Source of the DNA: Singulisphaera sp045290345
Lineage (GTDB): Bacteria > Planctomycetota > Planctomycetia > Isosphaerales > Isosphaeraceae
Reading direction: 5' to 3'
Length of the DNA stretch: 64,000 nt
Assembly (NCBI RefSeq): GCF_045290345.1
Contig: NZ_CP155447.1
Location: forward strand, 6,076,001-6,140,000
Shown: piece by piece, positions 52,701 to 62,317 of the stretch
How the letters are laid out: every line of letters begins with the position of its first letter
How positions within the stretch are numbered: the stretch's first letter is position 1
Position numbers and translations under genes: made by a program
The notes under the pieces: generated by a model
What the model saw: only the letters and a program-made list of their open reading frames with translations
Database searches by the model: none
What the model was told of the DNA's origin: nothing

Positions 52701-55361
52701 TCAGTTCCTGGTGACCGTCTCATCCAGGTTCAAGAGTGTATTTGCCACGAGTGCGTACGCGGCCAGTTCGATCTCGGGAAGGGTCGCTCGCGGCGGCGTA
52801 TTGCCCACCCGAACCACCTGCTTTGCCGCCGCGGGGTCGCGCACGAACCGAGCCAGGTTCTTGGCGAACTGATCGTTCAGGGTGGCGAGCTCGTCCGCGT
52901 CCGGCTTGCGAGCCAGTACCACGCGGAAGCCGTGAGTGATGCGTTCGGCGGGGGTCGCTCCTCCTTCGCTCATCATCTGCTCGGCAAGGGCACGCGCCGC
53001 CTCAAAGTGCTGCACGTCGTTCATCAGTTGCAACGCCTGGAGGGGGGTGTTGCTCCGCTCACGACGGGTGCAGAACGCTTCGCGATTCGGCGCATCGAAG
53101 TTGGTCAGAAACGGCGGCGGCGCAGTCCGCTTCATGAACGTATAAAGACTCCGGCGATAGACTGCGGCCCCCTCGTCGGGCTTGTAGGATCGGGTGTTCG
53201 ATCCGGTATAGGCGACCGGCTCCCAGATATTAGGCGGCTGATAGGGCCGTACTCCCCTGCCCCCCATTTTGAGGTTGACCAAACCGGCCACGAAGAGTGC
53301 ATTGTCGCGAATCTGCTCGGCATCGAGGCGGAACCGCGGGCCTCGAGCGTAGAGTCGGTTCTCCGGGTCCTGCTTCTGGAGTTCGGCCGTGATCCGCGAC
53401 GACTGACGGAACGTCGCCGAGTTCACCATCAGGCGGACGAGAGCCTTGACGTCCCAGCCACTCTCCCGGAACGAGACGGCCAGCCAGTCGAGCAACTCGG
53501 GGTGGCTCGGTGGCTCCCCTTGGGTGCCGAAGTCGAAGGCCGTTTTGACGAGTCCGGTGCCGAAGAGCTGCTGCCAGAACCGGTTCACCGTCACCCGCGC
53601 CGTCAGCGGGTGCTCCGGCGCCACCAGCCAGTTCGCAAGGTCGAGGCGGTTCGCACGGTCGCCGGAACCACCTCGGTTGAGCGGCGGCAAGACCGCGGGC
53701 GTCCCGGGCTCGACCTTGGCGCCCGGGCTATCGTACTGACCGCGGAGCATGACGAACGCGTCGCGAGGCTTCTCCAAGTCCTTGAAGATGTAGGTCGCGA
53801 CGATCTGGGCGTCCAGCTCGGTCCGCTCCTTCATCAAGGCGGCCAGCTTCTCCAGCAGCGGCTTGAACGGCCCCTTGGTGGCTTCGCAGACATTTTCGAG
53901 GTAGTAGGCACGAAGCGACGTCTCCTCCGCTGTGGGCAACGGGCCGGCCTGCGCCTTCTTGAGCAGGGCCTTGATTGCAGCGGTGGCAGTCTTCGCCTCG
54001 GTCTTCCCCCCTGGTTTCGCCCAGGCGCGAAACGACTGGTTCGGGTCATTCGCCCGCGGGTCGACAGACTCGGCCGAAGGCGCTGATGCGGCCTGGTCCG
54101 CTTCGCCCTGCTTGATGGCGTCGGCGGGGTCGCGGTATGCGAGAGCTTTTCGCTGCTGATCGAGTTCCTTGTTCACTTCCGCAAGCTTTGCGTCCAGCTC
54201 CGCGAGCGTCCCCTTCTGTTGCGGGGTCGGCATCTTCAAGGTCGGCTCGTGCAGCAGGGCGTTGCCGTCCATGGCGGGTCCCGCCGCCGAGTAGAAGAAG
54301 GCGTAGAGCGAGTAAAACTCTTTTGCCGAGAGCGGGTCGAACTTATGGTCGTGACAGACAGCGCAGCCGGCCGTCATTCCCATCCACGTTTCGGCCATCG
54401 TGCTGGCACGTTCCACGGCATTGCGAAAATACCACTCGGCCTCGATCGAGCCGCCTTCGCTGGTCGTCACCCCGCACCGGTTGAAGCCGGTCGCGACCAG
54501 TTGGTCGGGCGTCGGCTCGGGGAGCAGATCCCCGGCCAGTTGTTCGATGGTGAACCGATCGAACGGCTGGTTGTCGTTGAACGACTTGACCACCCAGTCA
54601 CGATAGATCCAAATCTGCCGCTCATTATCGAGGTGAAGCCCGTGAGTGTCCGCATAACGGGCGACGTCGAGCCAGTGACGAGCCATCTCCTCGCCGTAAC
54701 TCGGCGCAAACAGATAGCGTTCGACCATATTTTCATAGGCCTTTGCCGACGAATCGCCCAGGAAAGCGTCCACCTCGCGAGGCGTCGGCGGCAGACCTGT
54801 CAAAGCGAATGAGACACGGCGGATCAAGGTCTCTTTATCCGCCTCGGGCGAGATTGTGAGTCCCTCGCGCTGGAGTCGCTCGGCAATGAATGCGTCGATC
54901 GGATTGCCGGAACCGGCCGCCTGCTTCAAACGCGGCACCTGTTCCTTGACCGGAGCGGTGTACGACCAGTGGGCCTCGTAGGGCGCTCCGCGCTCCACCC
55001 ACTGTTTCAGCAGATTCTTCTGCTCGAGGGTCAGCGGCTTCTTCGCACTTGGAGGCGGCATGACCTCGCTCTCGTCGTCGCTGAAGATCCGCCGAATGAT
55101 CTCACTCTCATCGGTCTTGCCCGGAACGATCGGGATCTCGCCGCTCTCGGCCACCTTGAGAGTCGCCTCGCGCTGATCGAGGCGCAGGCCCGCTTTTTTG
55201 ACCCCCGGCCCATGGCATCGGAAGCAGGTTTCGGCGAGGACCGGACGAACATCGCGGTTGAACCGCAGTTCCTCCTCTCCCCCTTGCGCAACGGAAACGG
55301 CGATGGCGAGCCACCCCGTCGCGAGCAAACCGGCAGGCGTCGTCATCAGCATGGTTCGCAT
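52701..55361 (-). CDS. Planctomycete cytochrome c-like (PSCyt1) / DUF1549 / DUF1553 protein
   Basis: ATG 55361 gives 886 residues with a signal peptide. C46-F-R-C-H50 in VLAETCFRCHGPG is a C-x-x-C-H heme site of the PSCyt1 type. DUF1549 follows (PIDAFIAERLQREGLTIS, TGLPPTPREVDAFLGD). A linker holds alanine/lysine-rich coiled-coil text. DUF1553 comes last (VTVNRFWQQLFGTGLVKTAF, EPPSHPELLDWLAVSFRESG, SNTPLQALQLMNDVQHFEAA). The order cytochrome-like/DUF1549/DUF1553 is unique to planctomycetes and relatives. It precedes the DUF1501 gene and likely shares its transcript. The molecular role is unproven. Confidence 0.95.
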   Translation of the reverse strand: MRTMLMTTPAGLLATGWLAIAVSVAQGGEEELRFNRDVRPVLAETCFRCHGPGVKKAGLRLDQREATLKVAESGEIPIVPGKTDESEIIRRIFSDDESEVMPPPSAKKPLTLEQKNLLKQWVERGAPYEAHWSYTAPVKEQVPRLKQAAGSGNPIDAFIAERLQREGLTISPEADKETLIRRVSFALTGLPPTPREVDAFLGDSSAKAYENMVERYLFAPSYGEEMARHWLDVARYADTHGLHLDNERQIWIYRDWVVKSFNDNQPFDRFTIEQLAGDLLPEPTPDQLVATGFNRCGVTTSEGGSIEAEWYFRNAVERASTMAETWMGMTAGCAVCHDHKFDPLSAKEFYSLYAFFYSAAGPAMDGNALLHEPTLKMPTPQQKGTLAELDAKLAEVNKELDQQRKALAYRDPADAIKQGEADQAASAPSAESVDPRANDPNQSFRAWAKPGGKTEAKTATAAIKALLKKAQAGPLPTAEETSLRAYYLENVCEATKGPFKPLLEKLAALMKERTELDAQIVATYIFKDLEKPRDAFVMLRGQYDSPGAKVEPGTPAVLPPLNRGGSGDRANRLDLANWLVAPEHPLTARVTVNRFWQQLFGTGLVKTAFDFGTQGEPPSHPELLDWLAVSFRESGWDVKALVRLMVNSATFRQSSRITAELQKQDPENRLYARGPRFRLDAEQIRDNALFVAGLVNLKMGGRGVRPYQPPNIWEPVAYTGSNTRSYKPDEGAAVYRRSLYTFMKRTAPPPFLTNFDAPNREAFCTRRERSNTPLQALQLMNDVQHFEAARALAEQMMSEGGATPAERITHGFRVVLARKPDADELATLNDQFAKNLARFVRDPAAAKQVVRVGNTPPRATLPEIELAAYALVANTLLNLDETVTRN

Positions 55362-55698
55362 GGCCTGTTCCATCGTCCGTCGTCTTTTACGAATAAATAC
55401 GCCTGACGCGTCCGTCGAGTTCGAAGAGAGAAGAGAACAGAGGTAGGCCTCCCCGTTGCGTTACCCCAAAACGATAAAGGGGTCGTGGGGCCTGGACACA
55501 GCATCAGGTAGGTGTGGGCAAGTCGCTTTTGTTGATTCTATATTATACAACACCGTCCTCACTGGCGTCGACCACCTTCTCGTCAAGCAAACATAAGGAG
55601 GGGACTCAGCTCTCGACGGCAGGAAAGGGGCGGACGGCCAACCGAAGCCATTCCGGCCGGGCCGTTGGGGTTCAACAATGCGGTTAGCCGGCGGGAAA
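55362..55698. other. Intergenic region
   Basis: About 340 bases lie between the start of the DUF1549/DUF1553 gene and the stop of the GntP permease gene, both on the minus strand. It should contain the promoter of the DUF1549/DUF1501 pair. I saw no RNA gene or strong repeat. Confidence 0.4.
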
Positions 55699-57090
55699 TC
55701 AGCTCCCCTGGAACGCCGAGACTCCGAACGCCATGACGAAGACGGTCACGGTCTTGAGCACCGTGATTGCGAAGATATCGGGATAAGATTGGCGGTGAGA
55801 CAGTCCGGTGATCGCCAGCAGAGTGATCACCGCGCCGTTGTGCGGCAAGGTATCCATGCCTCCGGAAGCCATCGACGCAATGCGATGGAGCAGTTCAGGG
55901 CTGATCCCCTGGGCTCGGGCCAGTTCCATGTAGCGTGAGCCCATCACCTCCAGGGCGATCGAGAGCCCCCCCGAGGCTGATCCGGTGATCCCGGCGAGAA
56001 CGTTGACGGCGGTGGCCTCGGCCACGAGCACGTGTCGGCTCACGAGGAAAACGCTATCCCGGATCACGAAGAAGCCGGGCAAGGTCTTGACAACGTTGCC
56101 GAATCCGACCTCCGACGCCGTGTTGAAGATCGCGAGCAGCGCTCCCGACGTGGCAGCGGTGAGGGCGCCCGAGAACCTGTCTCTCCAGCGCCTGGGGTTG
56201 ATCGCCAGGGCGGCCGTAATCCCCAGGGCCAGCGCCACGATCAAGGCCCAGGTCGATGCCGAGGCCGCCACATTGAGGGCAGGAAAATCGCGATGGAGCT
56301 GAGCCTCCGGATACCAGGTCGAGACCGACCAAGCCGTCCGGCTCAGCACGAAATTCCCCCCCAGCACCAACCCCAAGGGAATGAGCGCCACAAACAGCGG
56401 GGGCCGCCCCTCGCCTGAGCCGGGCTCAGGTTCGTTCCGATGCCCCGTTCCATACCCCTCGCCCGCGGCGGCCGCCTGGGCCCGGCGACGGTCGAGCCAG
56501 AAGAGGCCGCCCCCCAGCACCAGCAAGCCTCCGAGGATTCCGACCACGGGCGCGGCGTAGGCATCCGTTCCAAAAAAACGCGTCGGAATCAGGTTCTGAA
56601 TCTGGGGCGAACCGGGCAGCGCATCCATCGTGAGCGTGAACGCCCCCAGGGCAATGGCCCCTGGAATCAGCCGCTTGGGAATATCCGCCTCCCGGAACAA
56701 GGCCGAGGCGAACGGATAGACGGCGAACGCCACGACAAAGAGGGAGACTCCACCGTAGGTCAGCACCGCACAGGCGAGCACGACGGCCAAGATCGCCCGC
56801 CGCGCCCCCAGAAACCCGGCGATCGATCCGGCAATGGCCGCGGCCGAGCCGTTCGTCTCCATCAGTTTGCCAAAGATCGCTCCCATCAAAAAGAGAGGGA
56901 AAAACGAGCGGATGTAACCCGACGCCGCCGTCATGAACGTCTCGGTGTAACTCGGCAAAAGCGCCTGACCCGATAATCCGGCCGCCAGCAATGCACAGAT
57001 CGGGGCGAAGATGATGACCGGCAACCCCCGATAAGCCAGCGCCATCAGGAGAACCAACGAAACCACGATCGCAATTACTTCGAGATTCAT
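55699..57090 (-). CDS. GntP-family permease
   Basis: The 463-residue protein has about 12 hydrophobic helices, starting MNLEVIAIVVSLVLLMALAY. The GntP family pattern is clear in GLPVIIFAPICALLAAGLSG, FLMGAIFGKLMETNGSAAAI, LTYGGVSLFVVAFAVYPFA and the C-terminal IASMASGGMDTLPHNGAVIT. Family members import gluconate or related hydroxy acids with protons across the inner membrane. It has a hydrophilic loop rich in G/E/R at about 205-235. The upstream minus-strand gene is a beta-helix protein, 82 bases away, so the two may be co-transcribed: breakdown of a uronate polymer, then uptake. Confidence 0.9.
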   Translation of the reverse strand: MNLEVIAIVVSLVLLMALAYRGLPVIIFAPICALLAAGLSGQALLPSYTETFMTAASGYIRSFFPLFLMGAIFGKLMETNGSAAAIAGSIAGFLGARRAILAVVLACAVLTYGGVSLFVVAFAVYPFASALFREADIPKRLIPGAIALGAFTLTMDALPGSPQIQNLIPTRFFGTDAYAAPVVGILGGLLVLGGGLFWLDRRRAQAAAAGEGYGTGHRNEPEPGSGEGRPPLFVALIPLGLVLGGNFVLSRTAWSVSTWYPEAQLHRDFPALNVAASASTWALIVALALGITAALAINPRRWRDRFSGALTAATSGALLAIFNTASEVGFGNVVKTLPGFFVIRDSVFLVSRHVLVAEATAVNVLAGITGSASGGLSIALEVMGSRYMELARAQGISPELLHRIASMASGGMDTLPHNGAVITLLAITGLSHRQSYPDIFAITVLKTVTVFVMAFGVSAFQGS

Positions 57091-57172
57091 TCATGTTCCT
57101 TTATTAGCAGCAGCACCAACCGCCCCCCTTCCCTGTCGCTCCGAAAGACTGGCGGGTTCGTCTCATCCATTC

Positions 57173-58528
57173 TCAACTGTGCGAACGGCGGTCGTCGATC
57201 TCCTTGGAGAACCCTTCGATGCGGTTTTCGGCCAGTTCGATCGCGCCGGCCTCGGCCCCAATCCGCAGGCCGGTCCGACTCATCGCTCCGCGGGTTTCGC
57301 GGACGAGGTTCCGGACAATTTTGAGGTCCTTGGTCTTTCCTCGGACGTCGATGGCAACCCCATCTTCGGGACCGTTGTTGGTGACCCGATTGGCCTCGAC
57401 CCGGTTGCGGTTGGGCCAGAAATCCTTGCCACGCGACTCATCACGGAAAAGAATGCCGACTTTTCCACTCTCTTGAATGTCGTTGTCTCGGATCAGGTTA
57501 TCCGTATCGTTATGACCGATCGAGACGCCGTAGTCACGGTTGCCTGCGATCTGATTCTTCTCGGCCAGGCCGTATTTCACGCCCCAGCACCAGAACAGGC
57601 CGATCGAGTTCCGTTCGAGCCGGTTCGCGCGGATCAGCGGCCGTTGCGAGCCCGACCCGGGGTGAACGCCGAGGTCGACGTTGTCGTGCGAGTGGCAACG
57701 CTCGACGACCACGTCGTGGCTGATCTGGAAGCTGATCCCGTCGCCGTTGTAGTTCCGCGCGGTCACGCCACGGAACGTGAACTTGTTGCAGTCCTGGAGG
57801 AAGATGCAGCCGGCGTAATTGCCGTTGAAGTTCTCGTTGTTCGCCTTGTCGCCATCAAGGGCCAGGTCTTCGATCACCACGTCACTGGTGCGCTCGGAGG
57901 TCAACAAGGGGAACAAGGCTGAGCAGGTGGGCTTCCCGGAGAGCCACAGATTCTCGCGGAGGCCGGCGTCAAGGCGAAAGCGGTTGCCCGAGCGTGCCAC
58001 AAGTGTTCGCTTGAGGACGATCTCACCACCATTCGACCCGTTCTTGGCGCGGAGCACGACGCCATCGCCGACCCGGAAGCCTCGGGCGTCTTCGAGCGTG
58101 ATCTCACGGTCATACCAATCGGAGTCCTCGGCCAGCGCCACGGTCCGCGACGGGATCTTCGTGAGAATCGTCTCGAGCCCTGCGCCGATGAGCCTGACTC
58201 GCGACGGCAGCACGACCGGGCCCCGCAGGGTATACGTCCCCGGCAAGAGCCGCACGGTTCCGCCCCCGAGCCGGGCCACGTAGCCGAGGGCCGACTGGAT
58301 CACCTTGTCGTCCCGACCGACCAGATCCGCGTCCTTGCCGTCGGGTCCGACGGTCACCGTCAAGCGCTCCTCCCATGCCGGCTCGCGCACATCATCGCCG
58401 TCGGTCGCCCGAGGATTGATCGCGGCGGGACGGTCGTCCCCCTCGGCCAGCGCCTGGTGCGCGGAAAGGGCCAAACTCCCGGTCGCCACTCCCAGAAATC
58501 CACGACGCGTCAGCTCAGATCGGGTCAT
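57173..58528 (-). CDS. Tat-exported right-handed parallel beta-helix protein
   Basis: ATG 58528 gives 451 residues with a Tat signal, LTRRGFLGVATGSLALSAHQ. The mature region has repeated short beta-helix turns with the G-x-x-I-x-x-N pattern: ARNYNGDGISFQISHDVVVE, NDYGVSIGHNDTDNLIRDND and GVAIDVRGKTKDLKIVRNLV. GGTVRLLPGTYTLRGPVVLP near residue 100 is the typical pectate-lyase-like N-terminal sheet. Such proteins cleave or bind polyuronates and other glycans outside the cytoplasm. Catalytic residues cannot be assigned. It lies 82 bases upstream of the GntP permease gene on the same strand. Confidence 0.85.
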   Translation of the reverse strand: MTRSELTRRGFLGVATGSLALSAHQALAEGDDRPAAINPRATDGDDVREPAWEERLTVTVGPDGKDADLVGRDDKVIQSALGYVARLGGGTVRLLPGTYTLRGPVVLPSRVRLIGAGLETILTKIPSRTVALAEDSDWYDREITLEDARGFRVGDGVVLRAKNGSNGGEIVLKRTLVARSGNRFRLDAGLRENLWLSGKPTCSALFPLLTSERTSDVVIEDLALDGDKANNENFNGNYAGCIFLQDCNKFTFRGVTARNYNGDGISFQISHDVVVERCHSHDNVDLGVHPGSGSQRPLIRANRLERNSIGLFWCWGVKYGLAEKNQIAGNRDYGVSIGHNDTDNLIRDNDIQESGKVGILFRDESRGKDFWPNRNRVEANRVTNNGPEDGVAIDVRGKTKDLKIVRNLVRETRGAMSRTGLRIGAEAGAIELAENRIEGFSKEIDDRRSHS

Positions 58529-58866
58529 GAGCGAATTTCTCCGATTTTGAATGAGGGGAGAGTGTGGACACGGCTCGGGCATGAGATTTACCTTGTCGGA
58601 ACGGACCGATTATTGTGGCAAGCCGTCCTCGCCACAAGAGACTGGCCGTCTTGACGAGGATCCCGCTTCTTGCGCCTTTTTTTTTCTTGGAGGCTCTAGC
58701 GCCCAGGTGACAACCAACCTCGCACCGAGTAGCCTCGTGGCGTGAACGGGGCGACACCGACTCTCTCCAAGTCGAGTCCCGACCGACCAGCCACAGCCAC
58801 CGACCGTGATCCTCGAGCCGGTTCGGGAGGCAACGCCTCGAAGCCACACCCCACGGCGAGATCCCC
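58529..58866. promoter_or_regulatory. Divergent intergenic region
   Basis: 338 bases separate the beta-helix gene start from the PVC heme-protein start. A T-run at about 58677-58686 interrupts otherwise GC-rich text. Both promoters must lie here. I could not assign -35/-10 hexamers with confidence. Confidence 0.4.
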
Positions 58867-61833
58867 ATGAAATGCGCCGGATTCCATGCGGGCTTATTCC
58901 TTGGCTTTTCCTTTTGGATCGCGGCTCCCGCGAGGGCGCAGGGATTTCCCCCGGCCGAGGCGGCCGCCAAGATGACGGTCGCCGACGGCCTGACCGTCCG
59001 GCTCTTCGCGGCCGAGCCGCTGGTCCAGCAGCCGGTGGCCATCGAGTTCGACGACCGAGGTCGACTCTGGGTCATTCAGTACATGCAGTATCCCAACCCG
59101 GCCGGCTTGCAGCGCGTCAGCGTCGATCGCTACTCGCGGACCGCGTATGACAAGATTCCCGAGCCGCCGCCGCGGGGTCCCAAGGGAAGCGATCGGATCA
59201 CCATCCTCGAAGACTCGGACGGCGACGGCCAGGCCGACCGCTCCCATGACTTCCTCTCCGAGTTGAACCTGGCCAGCGGCCTTGCGTTCGGTCACGGAGG
59301 AGTCTTCGTCCTCCAATCCCCTTACCTCCTCTTCTATCCCGACCGCGATCGCAACGACCAGCCCGATGGTGACCCCGAGGTCCTCTTGACCGGCTTCGGG
59401 ATGGAGGATGCCCACTCGGTGGCGAACTCCTTGACCTGGGGCCCTGACGGTTGGCTCTACGGCTGCCAGGGGAGCACGGTTACGGCGAAGATCCGAGGGA
59501 TCGAATTTCAGCAAGGGGTCTGGCGATACCACCCCCCCTCGCGCCGGTTCGAGCTTTTCTGCGAAGGCGGAGGCAATATGTGGGGCCTCGACTTCGACCG
59601 TAACGGCCACCTGTTCACGAGCACGAACTACGGCGGCTTCGTCACACTCCACGGGGTGCAAGGGGGGTATTACTGGAAATTGTTCGGAAAGCACGGTCCG
59701 CTCCACAACCCCTACACATTCGGCTATTTTGATCACGTTCCTCACGAGGGGATTCAAGGGGGGCACGTTTCCAATGGGGGCCTCTTCTATGAGGCGGACA
59801 CGTTCCCTGCCCAGTGGCGAGGTCGGTACATCTCCAATGACTTGCTCGACCATTCCATTCGGTGGAGCGAGATCCAGCCGCGAGGATCGACGTTCCGCGG
59901 GCGCCAAGGAGGAGACGTGCTGCGAGCCAACGATACCTGGTTCGCGCCTAGCGACTTGACCCTCGGCCCCGACGGGGCCCTCTACGCCGCCGACTGGCAT
60001 GACAAGCGGACAGCCCACCCCGACCCCGACGCCGACTGGGACCGGTCGAACGGCCGGATCTATCGAATCGCTCCGCCGAAGGCAGAGCCTGCGAACGGCC
60101 CCGACCTCGCCACGCTCTCGAACGATAAGCTGATCGCCCTCCGCAGCCACCCGAATTCCTGGTATCGGCGCCGGGCGCGGCGGTTGCTGGGCGAGCGTCA
60201 GGCGAAGGACGGACTCGATCCGCTCCATGACGAGGTCCGTTCGAGCCGAGGGACCGTCGCCCTCGAGGCGCTCTGGATCCTCCACGTCTGCAAGGCGATC
60301 ACCCCCGAACTCGCCGAGCGACTCCTGGAGCATCCTGATGCGGAGGTCCGCGCCTGGATGGTTCGCCTGATCGGCGATGAGCCGCAAGTCACCCCGGGAC
60401 TGTCTGAGCGACTGGTCGCTCTCGCCACCCAGGAGCCGAGCGTTTTGGTTCGCGCGCAGTTGGCCTGCACGGCCCAGCGGCTGCCGGCAAACGCCGGGCT
60501 CAATGTCGCGGAGCGGCTTCTCCTCCGCGACCTGAACCAGGATCGGGATGACCCTTATGTACCGCTCCTGCTCTGGTGGGCCGTCGAGCGCCACGCGACG
60601 GCCGCGGTCGACTCGGTGGTGTCCCGGTTCTCGACCCCTGAAGCGTGGCGTTCCGGGCTGATCCGAACCGAAATCATGGGGCGGCTGATCCGTCGGTTCG
60701 CCTCCGAGGGGAACGAGGCTTGCGACCTGGCCTGCGTCAAGCTGCTCACCGCGGCGCCGACGGCGGAAGCACGCCGCTCGCTCGGGGCCGACCTGGAGGA
60801 ATCGACGCGTGGGCGTCCTGCCCAGGCAATCGCGCCATCGCTCGTGGCGGTTGCAACCCAATTGGCCGACGCCAACCCGGCCGACGTCCCCTTGAACCGA
60901 CTCGCCTTTCGCCTGGGAAGCCGAACGGCGATGGACCGCGTCCGGGCCCTCGTCAGCGACGAGCGGGGGTCCGACGCGACTCGAGTCCTCCTGATCGACG
61001 TGCTCGGTGAGACCGGGGATCGACCGTCGACCGATCGGCTCCTGGGCCTGGCGACCGCTGGCAACTCCGCGCCAGTCCAGGTGGCCGCCTTGAAAGCGCT
61101 CGGCCGATTCGAAGACGAGTCGATCGCCAAGGCACTGATCGACGCCTATCCCAAGCAAGGCAATGACTGGCGTTCGCGAACCCGCGAGCTCTTGCTCGGC
61201 CGCCCTTCATGGGCACGGGCCTACCTGGCGGCGATCGACCGTGGCCAGCTCTCGGCCAAGGAGGCCTCGATCGAACAGATCGGCCGCGTGGCCCTGCTCC
61301 AGGATCCTGGTCTCGATGAGCTGGTCCGCAAGCATTGGGGTTCGGTCAAGGGGGCGACTCCGGGCGAGAAGCTGGCCGAGGTCCGCCGGCTGAATAATGA
61401 CCTTCGCGCGGCCGTCGGCGATCCGAAGCGGGGCACTCAGTTGTTCAAAGATCGCTGCAGTTCCTGCCATCGCCTGTTCGACCAGGGGACGGCCATTGGC
61501 CCCGACCTGACTTTCGCCAATCGCCGCGATCGCGAGTTCCTGCTCGTCAGCCTCGTCGATCCCAGCGGCGTTGTCCGCAAGGAGTATCAGTCGTACATCG
61601 CCCAGACCCGCGACGGCCGCGTCCTGACCGGCCTGATCGTCGAGCAAACGCCCGATGCGATCACCCTCCGTGATGCCAAGGGAGAGCCGACAAGGATCCC
61701 ACGCGCCGACGTCGAGGCCTTGAAAGAGTCGACGGCCTCCTTGATGCCCGAATCCCTCTACAAGGAATTCACCCCGAGCCAGATCCGCGACCTGTTCAGC
61801 TACCTTCAGGGAGACGGACCCGCAAACAATTAA
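58867..61833 (+). CDS. PVC-type heme-binding protein (dehydrogenase-like propeller, HEAT-like repeats, C-terminal cytochrome c)
   Basis: This 988-residue exported protein has a signal peptide (FLGFSFWIAAPARA). Residues about 35-420 form a beta-propeller like the membrane-bound dehydrogenase domain: DGLTVRLFAAEPLVQQPVAI, EFDDRGRLWVIQ, WGPDGWLYGCQGSTV and LTLGPDGALYAADWHDKR. Residues about 430-830 are helical HEAT-like repeats (VRAWMVRLIGDEP and similar). The C-terminus carries the cytochrome c heme site C864-S-S-C867-H868, then DRREFLLVSLVDPSGVV-type and VLTGLIVEQTPDAITLRDAK. The architecture is confined to the PVC superphylum. It probably oxidises a sugar or alcohol and passes electrons through heme. 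Confidence 0.94.
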   Translation: MKCAGFHAGLFLGFSFWIAAPARAQGFPPAEAAAKMTVADGLTVRLFAAEPLVQQPVAIEFDDRGRLWVIQYMQYPNPAGLQRVSVDRYSRTAYDKIPEPPPRGPKGSDRITILEDSDGDGQADRSHDFLSELNLASGLAFGHGGVFVLQSPYLLFYPDRDRNDQPDGDPEVLLTGFGMEDAHSVANSLTWGPDGWLYGCQGSTVTAKIRGIEFQQGVWRYHPPSRRFELFCEGGGNMWGLDFDRNGHLFTSTNYGGFVTLHGVQGGYYWKLFGKHGPLHNPYTFGYFDHVPHEGIQGGHVSNGGLFYEADTFPAQWRGRYISNDLLDHSIRWSEIQPRGSTFRGRQGGDVLRANDTWFAPSDLTLGPDGALYAADWHDKRTAHPDPDADWDRSNGRIYRIAPPKAEPANGPDLATLSNDKLIALRSHPNSWYRRRARRLLGERQAKDGLDPLHDEVRSSRGTVALEALWILHVCKAITPELAERLLEHPDAEVRAWMVRLIGDEPQVTPGLSERLVALATQEPSVLVRAQLACTAQRLPANAGLNVAERLLLRDLNQDRDDPYVPLLLWWAVERHATAAVDSVVSRFSTPEAWRSGLIRTEIMGRLIRRFASEGNEACDLACVKLLTAAPTAEARRSLGADLEESTRGRPAQAIAPSLVAVATQLADANPADVPLNRLAFRLGSRTAMDRVRALVSDERGSDATRVLLIDVLGETGDRPSTDRLLGLATAGNSAPVQVAALKALGRFEDESIAKALIDAYPKQGNDWRSRTRELLLGRPSWARAYLAAIDRGQLSAKEASIEQIGRVALLQDPGLDELVRKHWGSVKGATPGEKLAEVRRLNNDLRAAVGDPKRGTQLFKDRCSSCHRLFDQGTAIGPDLTFANRRDREFLLVSLVDPSGVVRKEYQSYIAQTRDGRVLTGLIVEQTPDAITLRDAKGEPTRIPRADVEALKESTASLMPESLYKEFTPSQIRDLFSYLQGDGPANN

Positions 61834-62317
61834 TGATTTCACATTTTTCAATCATGACAAAGCAAGTAGCTAGTTTATCCACGATCCGCGAGTGGGCGAG
61901 AATCTGAGTCTGTCGCAAGAAAACCGGACCCTCTGTCTGCCCCAAATGCCGAAATTCGCGGGAGAAACTCGTTCCTACGCTCTGCGTAGGAATGCCATTC
62001 TGGCCGCTCTGCGGCCCCACCCGCCGGGGAAGACGACGCGGAGCATGGGAACGAGATCCCGGTATCCTTGCTACAGTCTCGAATCCTCGGTCCTTTCGCT
62101 CAGTCGCGGGTCGGTGAAGTTTATCGGTCCTCGTCCCCGTTTTCCCCAAAGCCTGTTCCATGATGGGCCGTGCCCGCCGTACAAGAGAATTCGGACCGAT
62201 GATTCCCGTTCCGCAGGGTGGGGATGGCCCCCTCTTCTTCATGTTTTTCTCTCCCGACTCGCCGGAGCGATTCGGAAAGCGCAGGCGATGCCGACAACTT
62301 GTTGAGGGACCACACTC
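61834..62317. repeat. Intergenic region with two dispersed repeat elements
   Basis: First, 61969-62055 is a TIR element. CTCGTTCCTACGCTCTGCGT is mirrored near 62036-62055 by the reverse complement of a GACGCGGAGCATGGGAACGAG-like end, with CCGCTCTGCGGCC inside. Text like its right end occurs at 38229-38280. Second, GATGGGCCGTGCCCGCC (62162-62178) is a divergent copy of the GGGTGGGCACGGCC family, with a degraded second arm near 62217-62233. No gene is supported. Confidence 0.65.

Noticed and set aside
58894..61158. Long open frame antisense to the PVC heme protein (about 750 codons)
   Set aside because: Same reason; the sense strand has a signal peptide, propeller blades and a C-x-x-C-H heme site.
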